A stretch of DNA of 64,000 bases from Lunularia cruciata. Its lineage: Eukaryota; Streptophyta; Marchantiopsida; Lunulariales; Lunulariaceae. Location of the stretch: positions 32,736,001 through 32,800,000 of the forward strand of contig OX419760.1 of NCBI GenBank assembly GCA_948567375.1, read 5' to 3'. The position numbers and the translations under genes are program-made. The notes beneath the pieces were generated by a model. It did not search any database, was not told the origin of the DNA, and saw only the letters and a list, made by a program, of their open reading frames with translations. Of this stretch, positions 1-9,820 are shown in pieces (the first letter of the stretch is position 1; each line of letters begins with the position of its first letter).

Positions 1-191
1 TGAGTGTTAATACTGTCTGTGGGTGTCTTTGAGCGGCATCTAGTAGCACCCTCTGAGCTTGAGTCCTTGGGAGAGAAGTTTGAGCTGATTTTTTTGGTGG
101 GTTTTGCAAGTCATTCCATGTACAGAGTTTGTGAGTTCATGGGACAAGGTCTCTTGCATAGGTTTGGTAAGAGGTAGGTAGTTTCAATTGA

Positions 192-562
192 CTGCAAATA
201 TTGTTAGAGATGCATGCACTTGCTATGCCAAGGGGGAGAACACCAAGACGGAGGATAGTTCCTTACACAACTGTTTCAGACTGGTTTCTACAAAGGGACA
301 GGGTTGAAAAAAGATATCTTGCAAGGCAATGTGTATATCTTACATTCCGAGCTTTCTTCCAGTTGATGGGTGCACTTGTTGCACCCACTATTAGGCCCAA
401 GATTGTACATGGGCATTTGGTACTCAACACCAAGACCAAGTTGAGGAGATTTGGTGTGGAGGATTATGATTGGAGAGAGTTAGCTTTTAGAGCTATCATT
501 GCAGAGGTGGGGAGTTTGCAAAGCCAATTGAGGAGTCCTAAAGGACGTAGGTTCAGAGTCAT
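192..562 (+). pseudogene. 5' part of an unknown ORF split by a chromovirus
   Basis: An open frame starts after a stop at 189-191, with its first ATG at 210, and runs into the left LTR at 563. Beyond the right LTR the same frame resumes at 12,477 (one copy of the target duplication removed) and continues to a stop at 12,690. The joined frame is about 189 codons. This part is basic with hydrophobic and aromatic stretches (FRAFFQLMGALVAP) and has no family motif I recognise. The continuity across the insertion shows that the frame existed before the element landed. It may be a host gene exon or an older transposon ORF, and which is not decided. Confidence 0.5.
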
Positions 563-632
563 TATAACAATATGGAGTTTAGCAATGAAGTTAGTCGGGC
601 TTACGAAGTAGCACATAAGACAAAGTAGCCTA

Positions 633-855
633 GAATATTCTGGAAGTATCTAGGAAGCTTCTTGGGAAGCTTCCCGGTTAACTTAGCTTGCACCTTAAGT
701 AAGTAGCTTCTAGAAGGAAGCTTCTAGAAGCTTCCAACTAGCTTAGCTTGCATGCCAAGTAGGCGGCTTCTAGAAGGAAGCTTCTTGAGAAGCTTCCTAG
801 TTAACTTAGCTTGCACTCTAAGAAAACGGCTTGAGGAAGCTTCTTGAGAAGCTTC
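633..855 (+). promoter_or_regulatory. Heat-shock-element cluster in U3 of the 5' LTR
   Basis: Correctly phased heat-shock elements (alternating GAA and TTC at 2-nt spacing) are present. A three-unit site lies at 633-645 (GAAtaTTCtgGAA) and a four-unit site at 717-734 (GAAgcTTCtaGAAgcTTC). Two-unit sites lie at 654-661, 666-673, 708-715, 768-775, 777-784, 789-796, 836-843 and 848-855. All are within 250 bp upstream of the TATA box at 877. Three or more phased units is the known binding form for HSF trimers. Heat induction of this element is inference. Confidence 0.75.
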
Positions 856-876
856 TCAAGGGCCTTGTATGCTACC

Positions 877-884
877 TATAAATA
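877..884 (+). promoter_or_regulatory. TATA box of the 5' LTR
   Basis: TATAAATA lies about 110 bp from the LTR end and directly downstream of the heat-shock-element cluster. The same box is at 12,360-12,367 in the 3' LTR and, on the minus strand, at 4,700-4,707 and 9,925-9,932 in the inner copy. Confidence 0.75.
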
Positions 885-989
885 CCAAAGCCAAAGCTCA
901 TGCTAGGCATTCGGAGTTTTCCCTCATTCAAGTGTCCCAATGTAAGTTTCCATTCTCCTATTTCTCTCCTCGGATTTGGTCTTTTACAT

Positions 990-1002
990 TGGTATTAGAG
1001 CA
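990..1002 (+). other. Primer-binding site (initiator tRNA-Met type)
   Basis: TGGTATTAGAGCA follows the 5' LTR after one base. The inner copy has the unmutated plant form TGGTATCAGAGC, complementary to the 3' end of initiator tRNA-Met. Here one C has become T. Confidence 0.85.
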
Positions 1003-1010
1003 GGAATGGG

Positions 1011-1226
1011 ATGGATGGAATTTATGGACCACCAAATCCACTTCCATCGAACCAATGGGATTTTTGTGTCCAAATACTACCCAAGCATTGTTTGACACAG
1101 TTCATCACCTCGCACTTTGGACAAGATTTTCTACATATGATCACCATATCTGAGGAACCCTTGGTGCTTCCGGTTGTAACTTATGGAGAACGGTGGACAT
1201 GTTGTTTCTATGTGTTAATAAATTAG
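1011..1226 (+). CDS. 71-codon ORF in the leader of the outer chromovirus
   Basis: A short intact ORF (MDGIYGPPNPLP...) begins just after the primer-binding site and ends before gag. The inner copy has an intact ORF of the same length in the same place (9,583-9,798), with about 14 of 71 residues different. No domain is recognised. It may be a real accessory protein, an upstream ORF that tunes gag translation, or chance survival. Most of gag and pol in these copies is broken while this frame is not, which is the only argument for selection. Confidence 0.4.
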   Translation: MDGIYGPPNPLPSNQWDFCVQILPKHCLTQFITSHFGQDFLHMITISEEPLVLPVVTYGERWTCCFYVLIN

Positions 1227-1259
1227 ATAGATTGGGAGTGGTGTGATAGAGGAGCAACC

Positions 1260-2162
1260 ATGGCGGCAATACCTGATGTTATTCTTGCTATGCAACAACA
1301 AATTGAGCACCTTACTCGATTGTTGGATGAATGAGATCTTCGACGACAAGAGCAGGTGGAGAGAGTACCAATTTGAGAAGGAGAAGATTGGATCAGATTC
1401 CCTAAACCCAAGGTATTTGAAGGCAAGAATCTCCCGGGTGCAGTGGAGAATTTTGTGTTTGATTTTGAACGTTATTTTGAAGCTACTAATCTACAAGATG
1501 AGCGAAAACAAATTCTCTTGGCTTCTAGCCAATTGGATGGAGTAGCAAAGCTATGGTGGAGATTTCAAGTGGAGAGAGCCAAACGACAAATGGTTGCACC
1601 AATCTTGACATGGGTAGAATTCAAGAGTGCAATAATCAGTTGGTTCCAAGCTATAAATGCCACACAAGCTGCACGGGATAAGTTGGCAGAGTTGAAACAG
1701 ATTGGCTCTGTAAGAAGTTACATCACGCAGTGCCAAAACACCATCATGCAAATTCCAGATATTTTGGAAGGTGAAGCTCTGGACCGATTCGTGAGGGGCT
1801 TGAAGGCAAGAACCAAATTAGAGGTAACCATGCGAGAGCCACAACACTTGGAGGAAGCCATGCGGTTGGCCGAACGTTTTGATTCCTTGGTGGCAACAAC
1901 TTGGTCTCGACCTCAAACCCCACAAAGCCTACCAATACACTACACACAAGTGGAGGAGCCAACACCAATGGAGATTGATGCAATTCAACAAAGACCACTA
2001 GGCATGGCAAACAAGGAGAAACTGCGACAAAATGGTGGTTGTTTTTATTGTCGCCAGTTGGGGCATCGCATTGCTGAATGTCCACTTAAGAATGGACGAC
2101 CTCAACAAGTTGCCCAAGAGGCGGTTATGGAGCGGAATGATCAGGGAAACGAGGAATCCTAG
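1260..2162 (+). pseudogene. gag: gag of the outer chromovirus
   Basis: The capsid-nucleocapsid gene starts with ATG at 1,260 and ends with TAG at 2,160-2,162. Two in-frame TGA codons (1,332 and 1,374) interrupt the first 40 codons; the rest from about 1,377 is open. The retrotransposon gag domain covers about residues 60-200 (PKVFEG..., then WWRFQVERA...). A CX2CX4HX4C zinc knuckle (CFYCRQLGHRIAEC) sits near the C-terminus and would bind genomic RNA. The TGA at 1,374 is also present in the inner copy. Pol follows in another frame, so expression would need frameshifting or reinitiation. Confidence 0.85.
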
Positions 2163-2191
2163 TAGGAGATTTTGAGCTGCCTACAGGGAGC

Positions 2192-2896
2192 TTGATTAGT
2201 TCCAATGGGATTGAAGGCTCGACCTATGCAAGTCTGCTTCACTTGCAAGGTATGATATCTAATAGGGGTTGTAGGATTGTGGTTGATTCTAGAAGTTCAG
2301 AGAATTGCATGTCTATGCAAGTAGCAAAGGAATTGGGTATTCCTATCAAGCTAGTGATTGGAAGTAGTTTGATGATGGCGGATGGTAGAAAGGGTTCTCC
2401 ATTCCGGACCTTGCATCCTGTTACCTTCAAGATTGGGAAGGAGTATTTAGAGTGTATGAGTTTTGTAGTGGCAACTCTACACTATGATATCATTCTGGGT
2501 CTACCTTGGCTTGAATGTCATAAGGTTCAATTTGATTGGACCCGACGCCAAATTCAAGTACAACACCAAGGTAGGAATTTCCGATTAGGTTGTTTGGCAC
2601 CTCTGAGTAAGACATCTAAGAATAGTCAGTCCCAAGATGGGAAGTTTGCCAGGAAGGCAACCATGGAGCAAGCTTGGAAGAGAGATGAGTCCGTAGAAGG
2701 GAAGTTTGTTAATGAAGCAGCCATAGAGCAAGCTTTGGAGGCAGATAAGTATATATTCACGGTGTGGATCAAGCCGATTGCACAAGAACAATCTGAGGAG
2801 GGCCAAGTGCCGCATCAAGCGATGGTTGATTGGATAGTTCAAGAGTTTGTAGATGTGTTTCCGGATGATCTGCCAAAGGGATTACCCTCCGACTGA
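2192..2896 (+). pseudogene. pol: Aspartic protease and linker of outer pol
   Basis: Retropepsin-like domain. The catalytic triplet reads D-S-R (VDSRSSENC) where the family needs D-S/T-G, and the downstream flap-type motif DIILGLPWL is intact. The same DSR change is present in the inner copy, so it predates both insertions or was shared by their source. A linker repeated in Glu/Lys follows, then a region leading into RT. A TGA at 2,894 ends the frame just before the RT domain. Confidence 0.85.
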
Positions 2897-2899
2897 GGT

Positions 2900-3500
2900 A
2901 TGCCTTTCAAGATCGAGTTATTGCCAGGGAGTACTCCAATGAGTAGACCAATCTATCAGCTCTCACTAAAGGAGTTGGAGGAGTTGCGAACAACACTTAC
3001 AGAGTTGTTGGAGAATGATTTCATACAACATAGTACCTCTCCTTGGGGAGCACCGGTACTATTTGTTCCAAAGAAGGATGGAGGACTTTGTTTCTGTATC
3101 GATTACCGTGGGCTCAATAAGCAAACCGTGAAGAATGCATATCACTTGCCTTGGATTGATGACTTACTTGATCAACTAAGTGGAGCACGTTACTTTTCCA
3201 AGATGGATCTTTGTAGCGGCTATTGGTAAATTCTGATTGATAGAGAAGATGTGCAAAGACTGCCTTTCGCACAAGGTATGGACATTTTGAGTGGAGAGTT
3301 CTACCTTTCGGACTCACTAATGCTCCAGCAGTCTTCATGGATCAGATGCATCGGGTGTTGGATGGACTATTGGATTGGTCAGTGGTGGTGTTCTTGGATG
3401 ATATCTTAATCTATAGCAAGACAGAGGTAGAACATGTGAATCATGTGTGAGAAGTCCTAAGACGACTACGACAATGGAAATTTTATTGCAAGAAGTCAAA
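2900..3500 (+). pseudogene. pol: Reverse transcriptase of outer pol
   Basis: The RT fingers and palm are recognisable: [23 protein letters not shown] and [15 protein letters not shown] at 3,228 replaces the CAA seen in the inner copy. A one-base deletion near 3,255 then shifts the frame, and the catalytic FLDD box ([10 protein letters not shown]) lies at about 3,391-3,420 in the new frame. A further TGA stands near 3,448. The enzyme cannot be made whole from this copy. Confidence 0.85.
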
Positions 3501-3531
3501 GTGTGCTTTTTGGCAGAAGGAGGTTACCTTC

Positions 3532-4179
3532 TTGGGTCATAAGATCTCATCAGAGGGGATCAAGATGGAGGAAGAGAAGATCAAGGCCATTATTGATTGG
3601 CCTACCCCAAAGGATGCTACAGAAGTATGGGCATTCAATGGATTAGCCAGTTTTTACCGGCGGTTCATCCACTATTATGCTCATGTGGCTGCACCATTGA
3701 TTGACCTCTTGGGAAAGAACTCAAGCTTCCAGTGGAACACCAAACATGAAGAAGAATTCTAGAAGTTAAAGCATATGGTGTCTTCAAGACCCATTCTTCA
3801 ACCATATGATCCTCAACTACCTTGTGTGGTTGATTTTGATGCTTCTTACTTTGCAATTGGAGCTATGTTGCAACAAGAATTTTCGGATGGACTACATCCC
3901 ATTGTCTTTGTGTCTCGCCAACTAAATACAGCTGAAAGAAATTACTCTGCTCGAGATCGGGAACAACTTGCAATGGTATATGCCACCAAGGTATGGAGGC
4001 ATTATCTCTTGGGGAAACAAGTGATCATGCAAACTCATCACAAGCCATTGTTGCAGACCTTACACCTAGAGCATATGAACAGTCAACATCATCGATGGGA
4101 AGAGCAACTTCAATTGTTTGACATCAAACTTGAGTTCAAACCAGGTCGGTTCTATGTCATCCCTGATGCTCTATCATGA
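3532..4179 (+). pseudogene. pol: RT connection and RNase H of outer pol
   Basis: The thumb/connection ([28 protein letters not shown]) leads to RNase H. The first catalytic Asp (VDFDAS) and the Glu (REQLAMVY) are seen. The third acidic position is mutated: T-H-H-K-P-L here versus T-D-H-K-P-L in the inner copy. A TAG at 3,760 and a TGA at 4,177 break the frame. A further small indel between 4,180 and 4,400 changes the frame again before integrase. Confidence 0.85.
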
Positions 4180-4411
4180 CGACCTGATTTGAAGTCCCTT
4201 CTTCTCATCGCGGTAGCAATTTACGACGGTGTCAATTGACCCCAAGATCCATAACGAATTTCGGTTAGCTCTACAACAAGATCCCTTCTTCCAAATGATA
4301 CATGGTTGTCTAACAACAGGTCACAAGGAGTACAACACCTTCTCCTTCAAGGAAGGCCTTCTATTCTATGCGGACCGGATCTATGTTCCAGCCAAAGGTG
4401 ATCTTTGACTT

Positions 4412-4595
4412 GTGCGCCTTCAAGAAGCCCATGATTTACCTATCTCTGGTCACATGGGTGTGGAAAAGACCTTGGGTACCCTCCAACATCAATGGTGGTG
4501 GCCCAACATGACACAAGATGTTCAAGAATTTGTTAGATTGTGTGAGAGCTGCCAAAGTAACAAGGCCAATAACCAGAAGCCGAGTGGACTCCTTC
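4412..4595 (+). pseudogene. pol: Integrase zinc-binding domain of outer pol, cut by the inner insertion
   Basis: The HHCC zinc-binding domain of integrase is present (H in EAHDLP, H in GHMG, and the CESC pair). Right after it the frame is cut at 4,595 by the inverted inner element. The integrase core resumes at 10,183 beyond the second copy of the CCTTC target duplication. Confidence 0.85.
4591..4595. repeat. Target-site duplication, left of the inner element
   Basis: CCTTC lies here and is repeated exactly at 10,183-10,187. The pair proves that the inner element is an insertion into the integrase region of the outer one. Confidence 0.92.
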
Positions 4596-5021
4596 TATAA
4601 AAGACCAAAACCAAGGAGAGAAATAGGAGAATGGAAACTTACATAAGGACACTTGAATGAGGGAAAACTCTGAATGCCTAGCATGAGCTTTGGCTTTGGT
4701 ATTTATAGGTAACATACAAGGCCCTTGAGAAGCTTCTCAAGAAGCTTCCTCAAGCCACTTTCTTAGAGTGCAAGCCAAGTTAACTAGGAAGCTTCTCAAG
4801 AAGCTTCCTTCTAGAAGCTGCCTACTTGGCGTGCAAGCTAAGCTAGTAGGAGGCTTCTAGAAGCTTCCTTCTAGAAGCTACTTACTTAAGGTGCAAGGTA
4901 AGCTAACCAGGAAGCTTCCTAAGAAGCTTCCTAGATACTTCCGGAATATTCTAGGCTAATTTGTCTTATGTGCTACTTCGTGAGCATGACTGACTTCGTC
5001 GCTAAACTCCATATTATTACA
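4596..5021 (-). repeat. 3' LTR of the inner chromovirus
   Basis: A 426-bp LTR in reverse orientation, with its end mutated TG to TA on the plus strand. A three-unit heat-shock element lies at 4,939-4,951 and a second at 4,855-4,867; the fourth unit of the latter is lost by one base change. The TATA box is the complement of 4,700-4,707. Confidence 0.92.
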
Positions 5022-5036
5022 TATTCCCCCGCCGCT
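5022..5036 (-). other. Polypurine tract of the inner chromovirus
   Basis: Read on the minus strand this is AGCGGCGGGGGAATA directly before the 3' LTR. It is the usual site that primes plus-strand synthesis. The outer copy has AGCGGTGGGGGAATA at 12,031-12,045. Confidence 0.8.
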
Positions 5037-5039
5037 AGT

Positions 5040-8000
5040 TGGTGACGTCCTTGTCGCCACTGAAGCTTTGAATTCCTGGATGGCCATCTGTGCATTGTAA
5101 AGGTGAAAAAGAGGTTCCCATGTGGCATCATGAAGGGGATACCCTTTCCAAAGGACCTTGTTCTCCGTATGTTGGCAACGGCCTCATCAAATGTGGCAAC
5201 GCGCAAGGATACAATCAACTTCGTACTCCTCATGATCATTGATAGGGATAGGAAGAGGGGGAGGTTGGACTCAAGAGGAAAAGGAAGAGGGGTTAGGAAC
5301 AAAGGGTTTCAACTTGGAAACATGAAAGACAGGATGGATACGCATGTGACAAGGCAAGGCAAGACGATAAGCAACAGGAAAGACAATTTGGGTGATATCA
5401 AAGGGTCCTATCCAATTAGGGGCAAGTTTACGAACTTTGGTATCAAGTGGGAGAGGGAGGTTACTAGAGGATAACATGACTTTATCACCGACTTCAAAGG
5501 TGAGATCTCAACGATGGTGATCCGCATATTGTTTTTGGCAATTGTGAGCAACAAGGAGGTGAGACTTGGCTTGTTGGAGAGATTGGGATATAGTGGTCAA
5601 GAATGTGGAAGTATGAGGAACCTGAGATGGAGGGGGAGCAAGAAGAGAATCTGGAACAAGCGGATCTTGGCCAAAATTGAGAAAGAAAGGAGAGAATTCG
5701 GTGCTTACCTGTTTAGAATTGTTGTAGGCAAATTCAGCAACGGCAAGACATTCATCCCAGTTGGTATGGTGGACATTGACAAAGGCCCGCAACATATCCT
5801 CCAATGTACAATTTGCACGTTTGGTTTGTCCATCAGTTTGAGGATGATAGGCCATGGACAAAGCAAGCTTGGTGCGAAGTATCTGAAAGAGTGCTTGCCA
5901 AAACTTCCTAATAAAGCGAGGATCACAGTCGGAGATGAGTACGCGTGGCATTCCATGATGCTTGAAGACATTGTTGAAGTAGATTTGCGCTAAGGTTGGA
6001 GCATCCACGGTATCACAGGTTGGCGCCAAGTGGATTTGCTTACTAAGCTTATCCACAAACACCATGATGACAGTGTGTCCTTGTTTTGTCTTTGGCAAGG
6101 ATGTGATGAGATCCAAGCTCACATGCTCCCAATGAGCTGATGGAACGGCAAGCGGTTGAAGGAGTCCACCCGGCTTTTGGTTGCTGGCCTTGTTACATTG
6201 GCAGCTCTCACACGATCGGACAAATTCTCAAACATCCCGTGTCATGTTGGGCCACCACCATTGACATTGGAGGGTACCCAAGGTCTTGTCCACACCCATG
6301 TGACCAGCGATGGGTAAATCATGGGCTTCTTGAAGGCGCACAAGTTGAAGATCACCTTTGGTTGGAACATAGATCCGGTCCGCATGGAATAGAAGGCCTT
6401 CCTTGAAGGAGAAGGTGTTGTACTCCTTGTCACCTGTTGTTAGCCAACCATGTACCATTTGGAAGAAGGGATCTTGTTGTAGAGCTAACCAAAACTTGTT
6501 ATGAATCTTGGGATCAATTCACACCATTGTAATTGCTGCCGCGATAAGAGGAAGAGACTTCAAATCAGGTCGTCGTGATAGAGCATCAGGGATGACATAA
6601 AACCGACCTGGTTTGTACTCAAGTTTGATGTTGAACAATTGGAGTTGCTCTTCCCATCGATGATGTCGACTCTTCATGTGCTCTAGGTGTAAGGTCTGCA
6701 ACAATGGCTTGTGATCAGTTTGCATGATCACTTGTTTCCTCAAGAGATAATGTCTCCATACCTTGGTGGCATATACCATTGCAAGTTGTTCACGATCTCA
6801 AGCAGAGTAATTTCTTTCAGCTGTATTTAGTCGGCAAGACACAAAGGCAATAGGATGTAGTCCATCTGGAAATTCTTGTTGCAACACAGCTCCAATTGCA
6901 AAGTTAGAAGCATCAAAATCAACCACACAAGGTAGTTGATGATCATATGGTTGAAGAATGGGTCTTGAAGACACCATATGCTTTAACTTCTGGAATGCTT
7001 CTTCATGCTTGGTGGTCCATTGGAAGCTCGAGTTCTTTCCCAAGAGGTCAGTCAATGGTGCAGCCACGTGAGCATAATAGTGGATGAACCGTCGGTAAAA
7101 ACTGGCCAATCCATTGAATGCTCATACTTTGGTAGCATCCTTTGGGGTAGGCCAATTAGTAATGGCCTTGATCTTCTCTTCCTCCATCTTGATCTCCTTT
7201 GATGAGATCTTATGACCCAAGAAGGTAACCTCCTTCTGCCAAAAAGCACACTTTGACTTCTTGTAGTAAAATTTCCATTGTCGTAGTCGTCTTAGGACTT
7301 CTCGCACATGATTCTTGTGTTCTGCCTTTGTCCTACTATAGATTAAGATATCATCTAAGAACACTACCATAGACTGATCCAATAGTCCCTCCAACACCCC
7401 ATGCATCTGATCCATGAAGACTACTGGAGCATTAGTGAGTCCGAAAGGTAGAACTTTCTACTCAAAATGTCCATACCTTGTGCGAAAGGCAGTCTTTTGC
7501 ACGTCCTCTCCTTCAATAGGAATTTGCCAATAGCCGCTACAAAGATCTAGCTTGGAAAAGTAGCGTGCTCCACTTAATTGATCAAGTAAGTCATTGATTC
7601 GAGGCAAGGGATATGCATTCTTCACGGTTTGCTTATTGAGCCCACAGTAATCAATACAGAAACAAAGTCTTCCATCCTTCTTTGGAACAAATAGTACCGG
7701 TGCTCCCCATGGAGAGGTACTATGTCGTATGAGATCCTTCTCCAACAACTCTGTAAGTGTTGTTTGCAACTCCTCCAACTCCTTTGGTGAGAGCCAATAG
7801 ATTGGTCTACTCATTGGAGTACTCCTTGGCAATAACTCGATCTTGAAGGGCATACCTCGATCGGAGGGTAATCCCTTTGGCAGATCATCCGGAAACACAT
7901 CTGCAAACTCATGAACTATCCGATCAACCATTGCTTGATGCGGCACCTGGCCCTCCTCAGATTGTTCTTGTGCAATTGGCTTTATCCACACCGCGAATAT

Positions 8001-8624
8001 AGACTTATCTTCCTCCAAAGCTTGCTCTATGGCTGCTTCATTAACAAACTTCCCTTCTAGGGACTCATCTCTCTTCCAAGCTTGCTCCATGGTTGCCTTC
8101 TTGGCAAACTTCCCATCTTGGGACTCATCTCCCTTCTAGATTTGCTCTATGGCTACCTTCTCGACAAACTTCCCATCTTGGGACTGACTATTCTTAGGTG
8201 TCTTACTCAAAGGTGCCAGACAACCTAATCGGAAATTCCTACCTTGGTGTTGTACTTGAATTTGACGTCGGGTCCAATCAAATTGAACCTTATGACGTTC
8301 AAGCCAAGGTAGACCCAGAATGATATCATAGTGTAGAGGTGCCACTACAAACCTCATACACTCCAAATACTCCTTCTCAATCTTGAAGGTAACAAGATGC
8401 GAGGTGCGGAATGTAGAACCTTTTCTACCATCCTCCATCATCAAACTACTTCCAATCACTAGCTTGATAGGAATACCCAATTCCTTTGCTACTTGCATAG
8501 ATATGCAATTCTTTGAACTTCTAGAATCAACCAAAATCCTACAACCCCAATTAGATATCGTACCTTGCAAGTGAAGCAAACTTGCATAGGTCGAGCCTTC
8601 AATCCCATTGGAACTAATCAAGCT
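5040..8624 (-). pseudogene. pol: pol of the inner chromovirus (PR-RT-RH-IN-chromodomain)
   Basis: One frame carries all domains. Protease (8,621-8,136) has the mutated catalytic D-S-R. RT covers 8,090-7,122, with FLDD near 7,360-7,350. RNase H covers about 6,950-6,540, with VDFDAS, REQLAMVY and TDHKPL intact. The integrase HHCC domain lies near 6,330-6,200. The integrase core is at about 6,120-5,700, with D in DLITSLP, D in LISDCDPRF and E in LEDMLR. A C-terminal chromodomain lies at about 5,235-5,085 (YEVDCILA, VLWKGYPLHDATWEP). Nonsense codons end the frame at 8,136, 7,458, 7,122, 6,798, 6,519, 6,228, 5,508 and 5,271, and two adjacent ones lie in the chromodomain. Most are single transitions from Trp, Arg or Gln codons. 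No frameshift is seen. Confidence 0.9.
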
Positions 8625-8647
8625 CCTTGTAGGCGGCTCAAAATCTC

Positions 8648-9549
8648 CTATTGGGATTCTTCATTTCCCTGATCATTCTATTCTACAAACTCCATCTGGG
8701 CAACTTGTTGAGGTCGCCCATTCCTAAGTGGACATTCAGCAATGGGATGTCCAACTTGGCGACAATAAAAGCAACCTCCATTTTGTTGTAATCTTTCTCT
8801 ATCTGCTGTGCCAAGTGGTCTTCGTTGGATAGCATCAATCTCCATTGGTACCGGTTCTTCCACTCGTGGTACTGGTAGGTTTTGTGTAGGCCGAGGTCGA
8901 GACCTAGTTGTTGCAACTAAGGAATCAAAACGCTCATCCAATTGCATGGCTTCTTCTACATTCTGTGGCTCTCGCATGGTCACCTCCAATCTGGTTTGTG
9001 ACTTCAATCATTGCACAAATCAATCCAGAACTTCACCTTCTTGGATATCTGGAATTTGCATGATGATATTTTGAAATTGTGTGATGTAGCTTCTCACTAA
9101 GCCAATTTGCCTCAACTCCGCCAATTTATCTCGTGCAGCTTGGGTGGCATTTATAGTCTGAAATCGACCAAGTATTGCATCTTTGAATTCTGCCCATGTC
9201 AAAATTGGTGTAACAATTTGTCGTTCAGCTCTTTCTACTCGGAATTACCACCCAAGTTTTGCCATGCCATCCAACTGGCTAGAACCCAAGAGAATTTGTT
9301 TTTCTGCTCATCTTGAAGATTGGTGCCTTCAAAGTAATGTTCACATTCAAACACAAAATTCTCCACTGTGCTTGGAAGATTCTTGCCTTCAAACACCTTG
9401 GGTTTTGGAAATCGAATGCGATCTTCTCCATCTCAAACTGGCGCTTTGTCTATCTGTTCTCGTCGTTGCTGGTCTCGTTCATCCAACAATCGAGTAAGAT
9501 GCTTGATTTGTTGTTGCATTGCAAGGATAACATCCGGTATTGCCGCCAT
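8648..9549 (-). pseudogene. gag: gag of the inner chromovirus
   Basis: The ATG is at 9,549 (complement of 9,547-9,549) and the last stop at 8,648. The gag domain and the zinc knuckle (CFYCRQVGHPIAEC, 8,790-8,740 approximately) are recognised. The frame changes once between 9,549 and 9,202, and several stops occur, including a TGA at the same position as the second TGA of the outer gag. Not functional as it stands. Confidence 0.85.
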
Positions 9550-9582
9550 TGCTACTACTCTATTCCACTACCCTCAATTTAT

Positions 9583-9798
9583 CTAGTTGATTAACACATA
9601 GATACAACACGTCCACCGTTCTCCATAAGTTACAATTGGAAGTATCAAGGGTTCCTCTGACACGGTGATCATATGTAGAAAATCATGCCCAAAGCGTGAG
9701 ATGATGAATTGTATGAAATGATGCTTTGGTAATATATGGACATGAAAGTCCCAATGGTTTGGCGGAAGTGGATTTGGTGGTCCATAAATTCCATCCAT
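9583..9798 (-). CDS. 71-codon leader ORF of the inner chromovirus
   Basis: Intact counterpart of the ORF at 1,011-1,226: same length, same start (MDGIYGPPNPLP) and same end (YVLIN). It lies between the primer-binding site and gag. The function is unknown. Confidence 0.4.
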   Translation of the reverse strand: MDGIYGPPNPLPPNHWDFHVHILPKHHFIQFIISRFGHDFLHMITVSEEPLILPIVTYGERWTCCIYVLIN

Positions 9799-9807
9799 CC
9801 CATTCCT

Positions 9808-9819
9808 GCTCTGATACCA
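9808..9819 (-). other. Primer-binding site of the inner chromovirus
   Basis: The minus strand reads TGGTATCAGAGC one base after the 5' LTR. This is an exact match to the plant initiator tRNA-Met primer site. Confidence 0.9.
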
Positions 9820-9820
9820 A

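Larger units (their letters stand above)
563..988 (+). repeat. 5' LTR of the outer chromovirus, with heat-shock elements
   Basis: The LTR runs from TATAACAATATGG (TG mutated to TA) to TCTTTTACA. It holds three imperfect tandem units of about 60-65 bp starting near 682, 741 and 804. Each unit has a GCTTAGCTTGCA-like start followed by GAAGCTTC/TTCTAGAA blocks. A TATAAATA box lies at 877-884, so the repeats occupy the U3 promoter position. Confidence 0.93.

Noticed and set aside
563-988. AAGCTTC repeats as mere clustered HindIII-like palindromes
   Set aside because: The spacing is that of heat-shock elements (GAA and TTC every 5 bp) and recurs in all four LTRs, so a regulatory reading is better.
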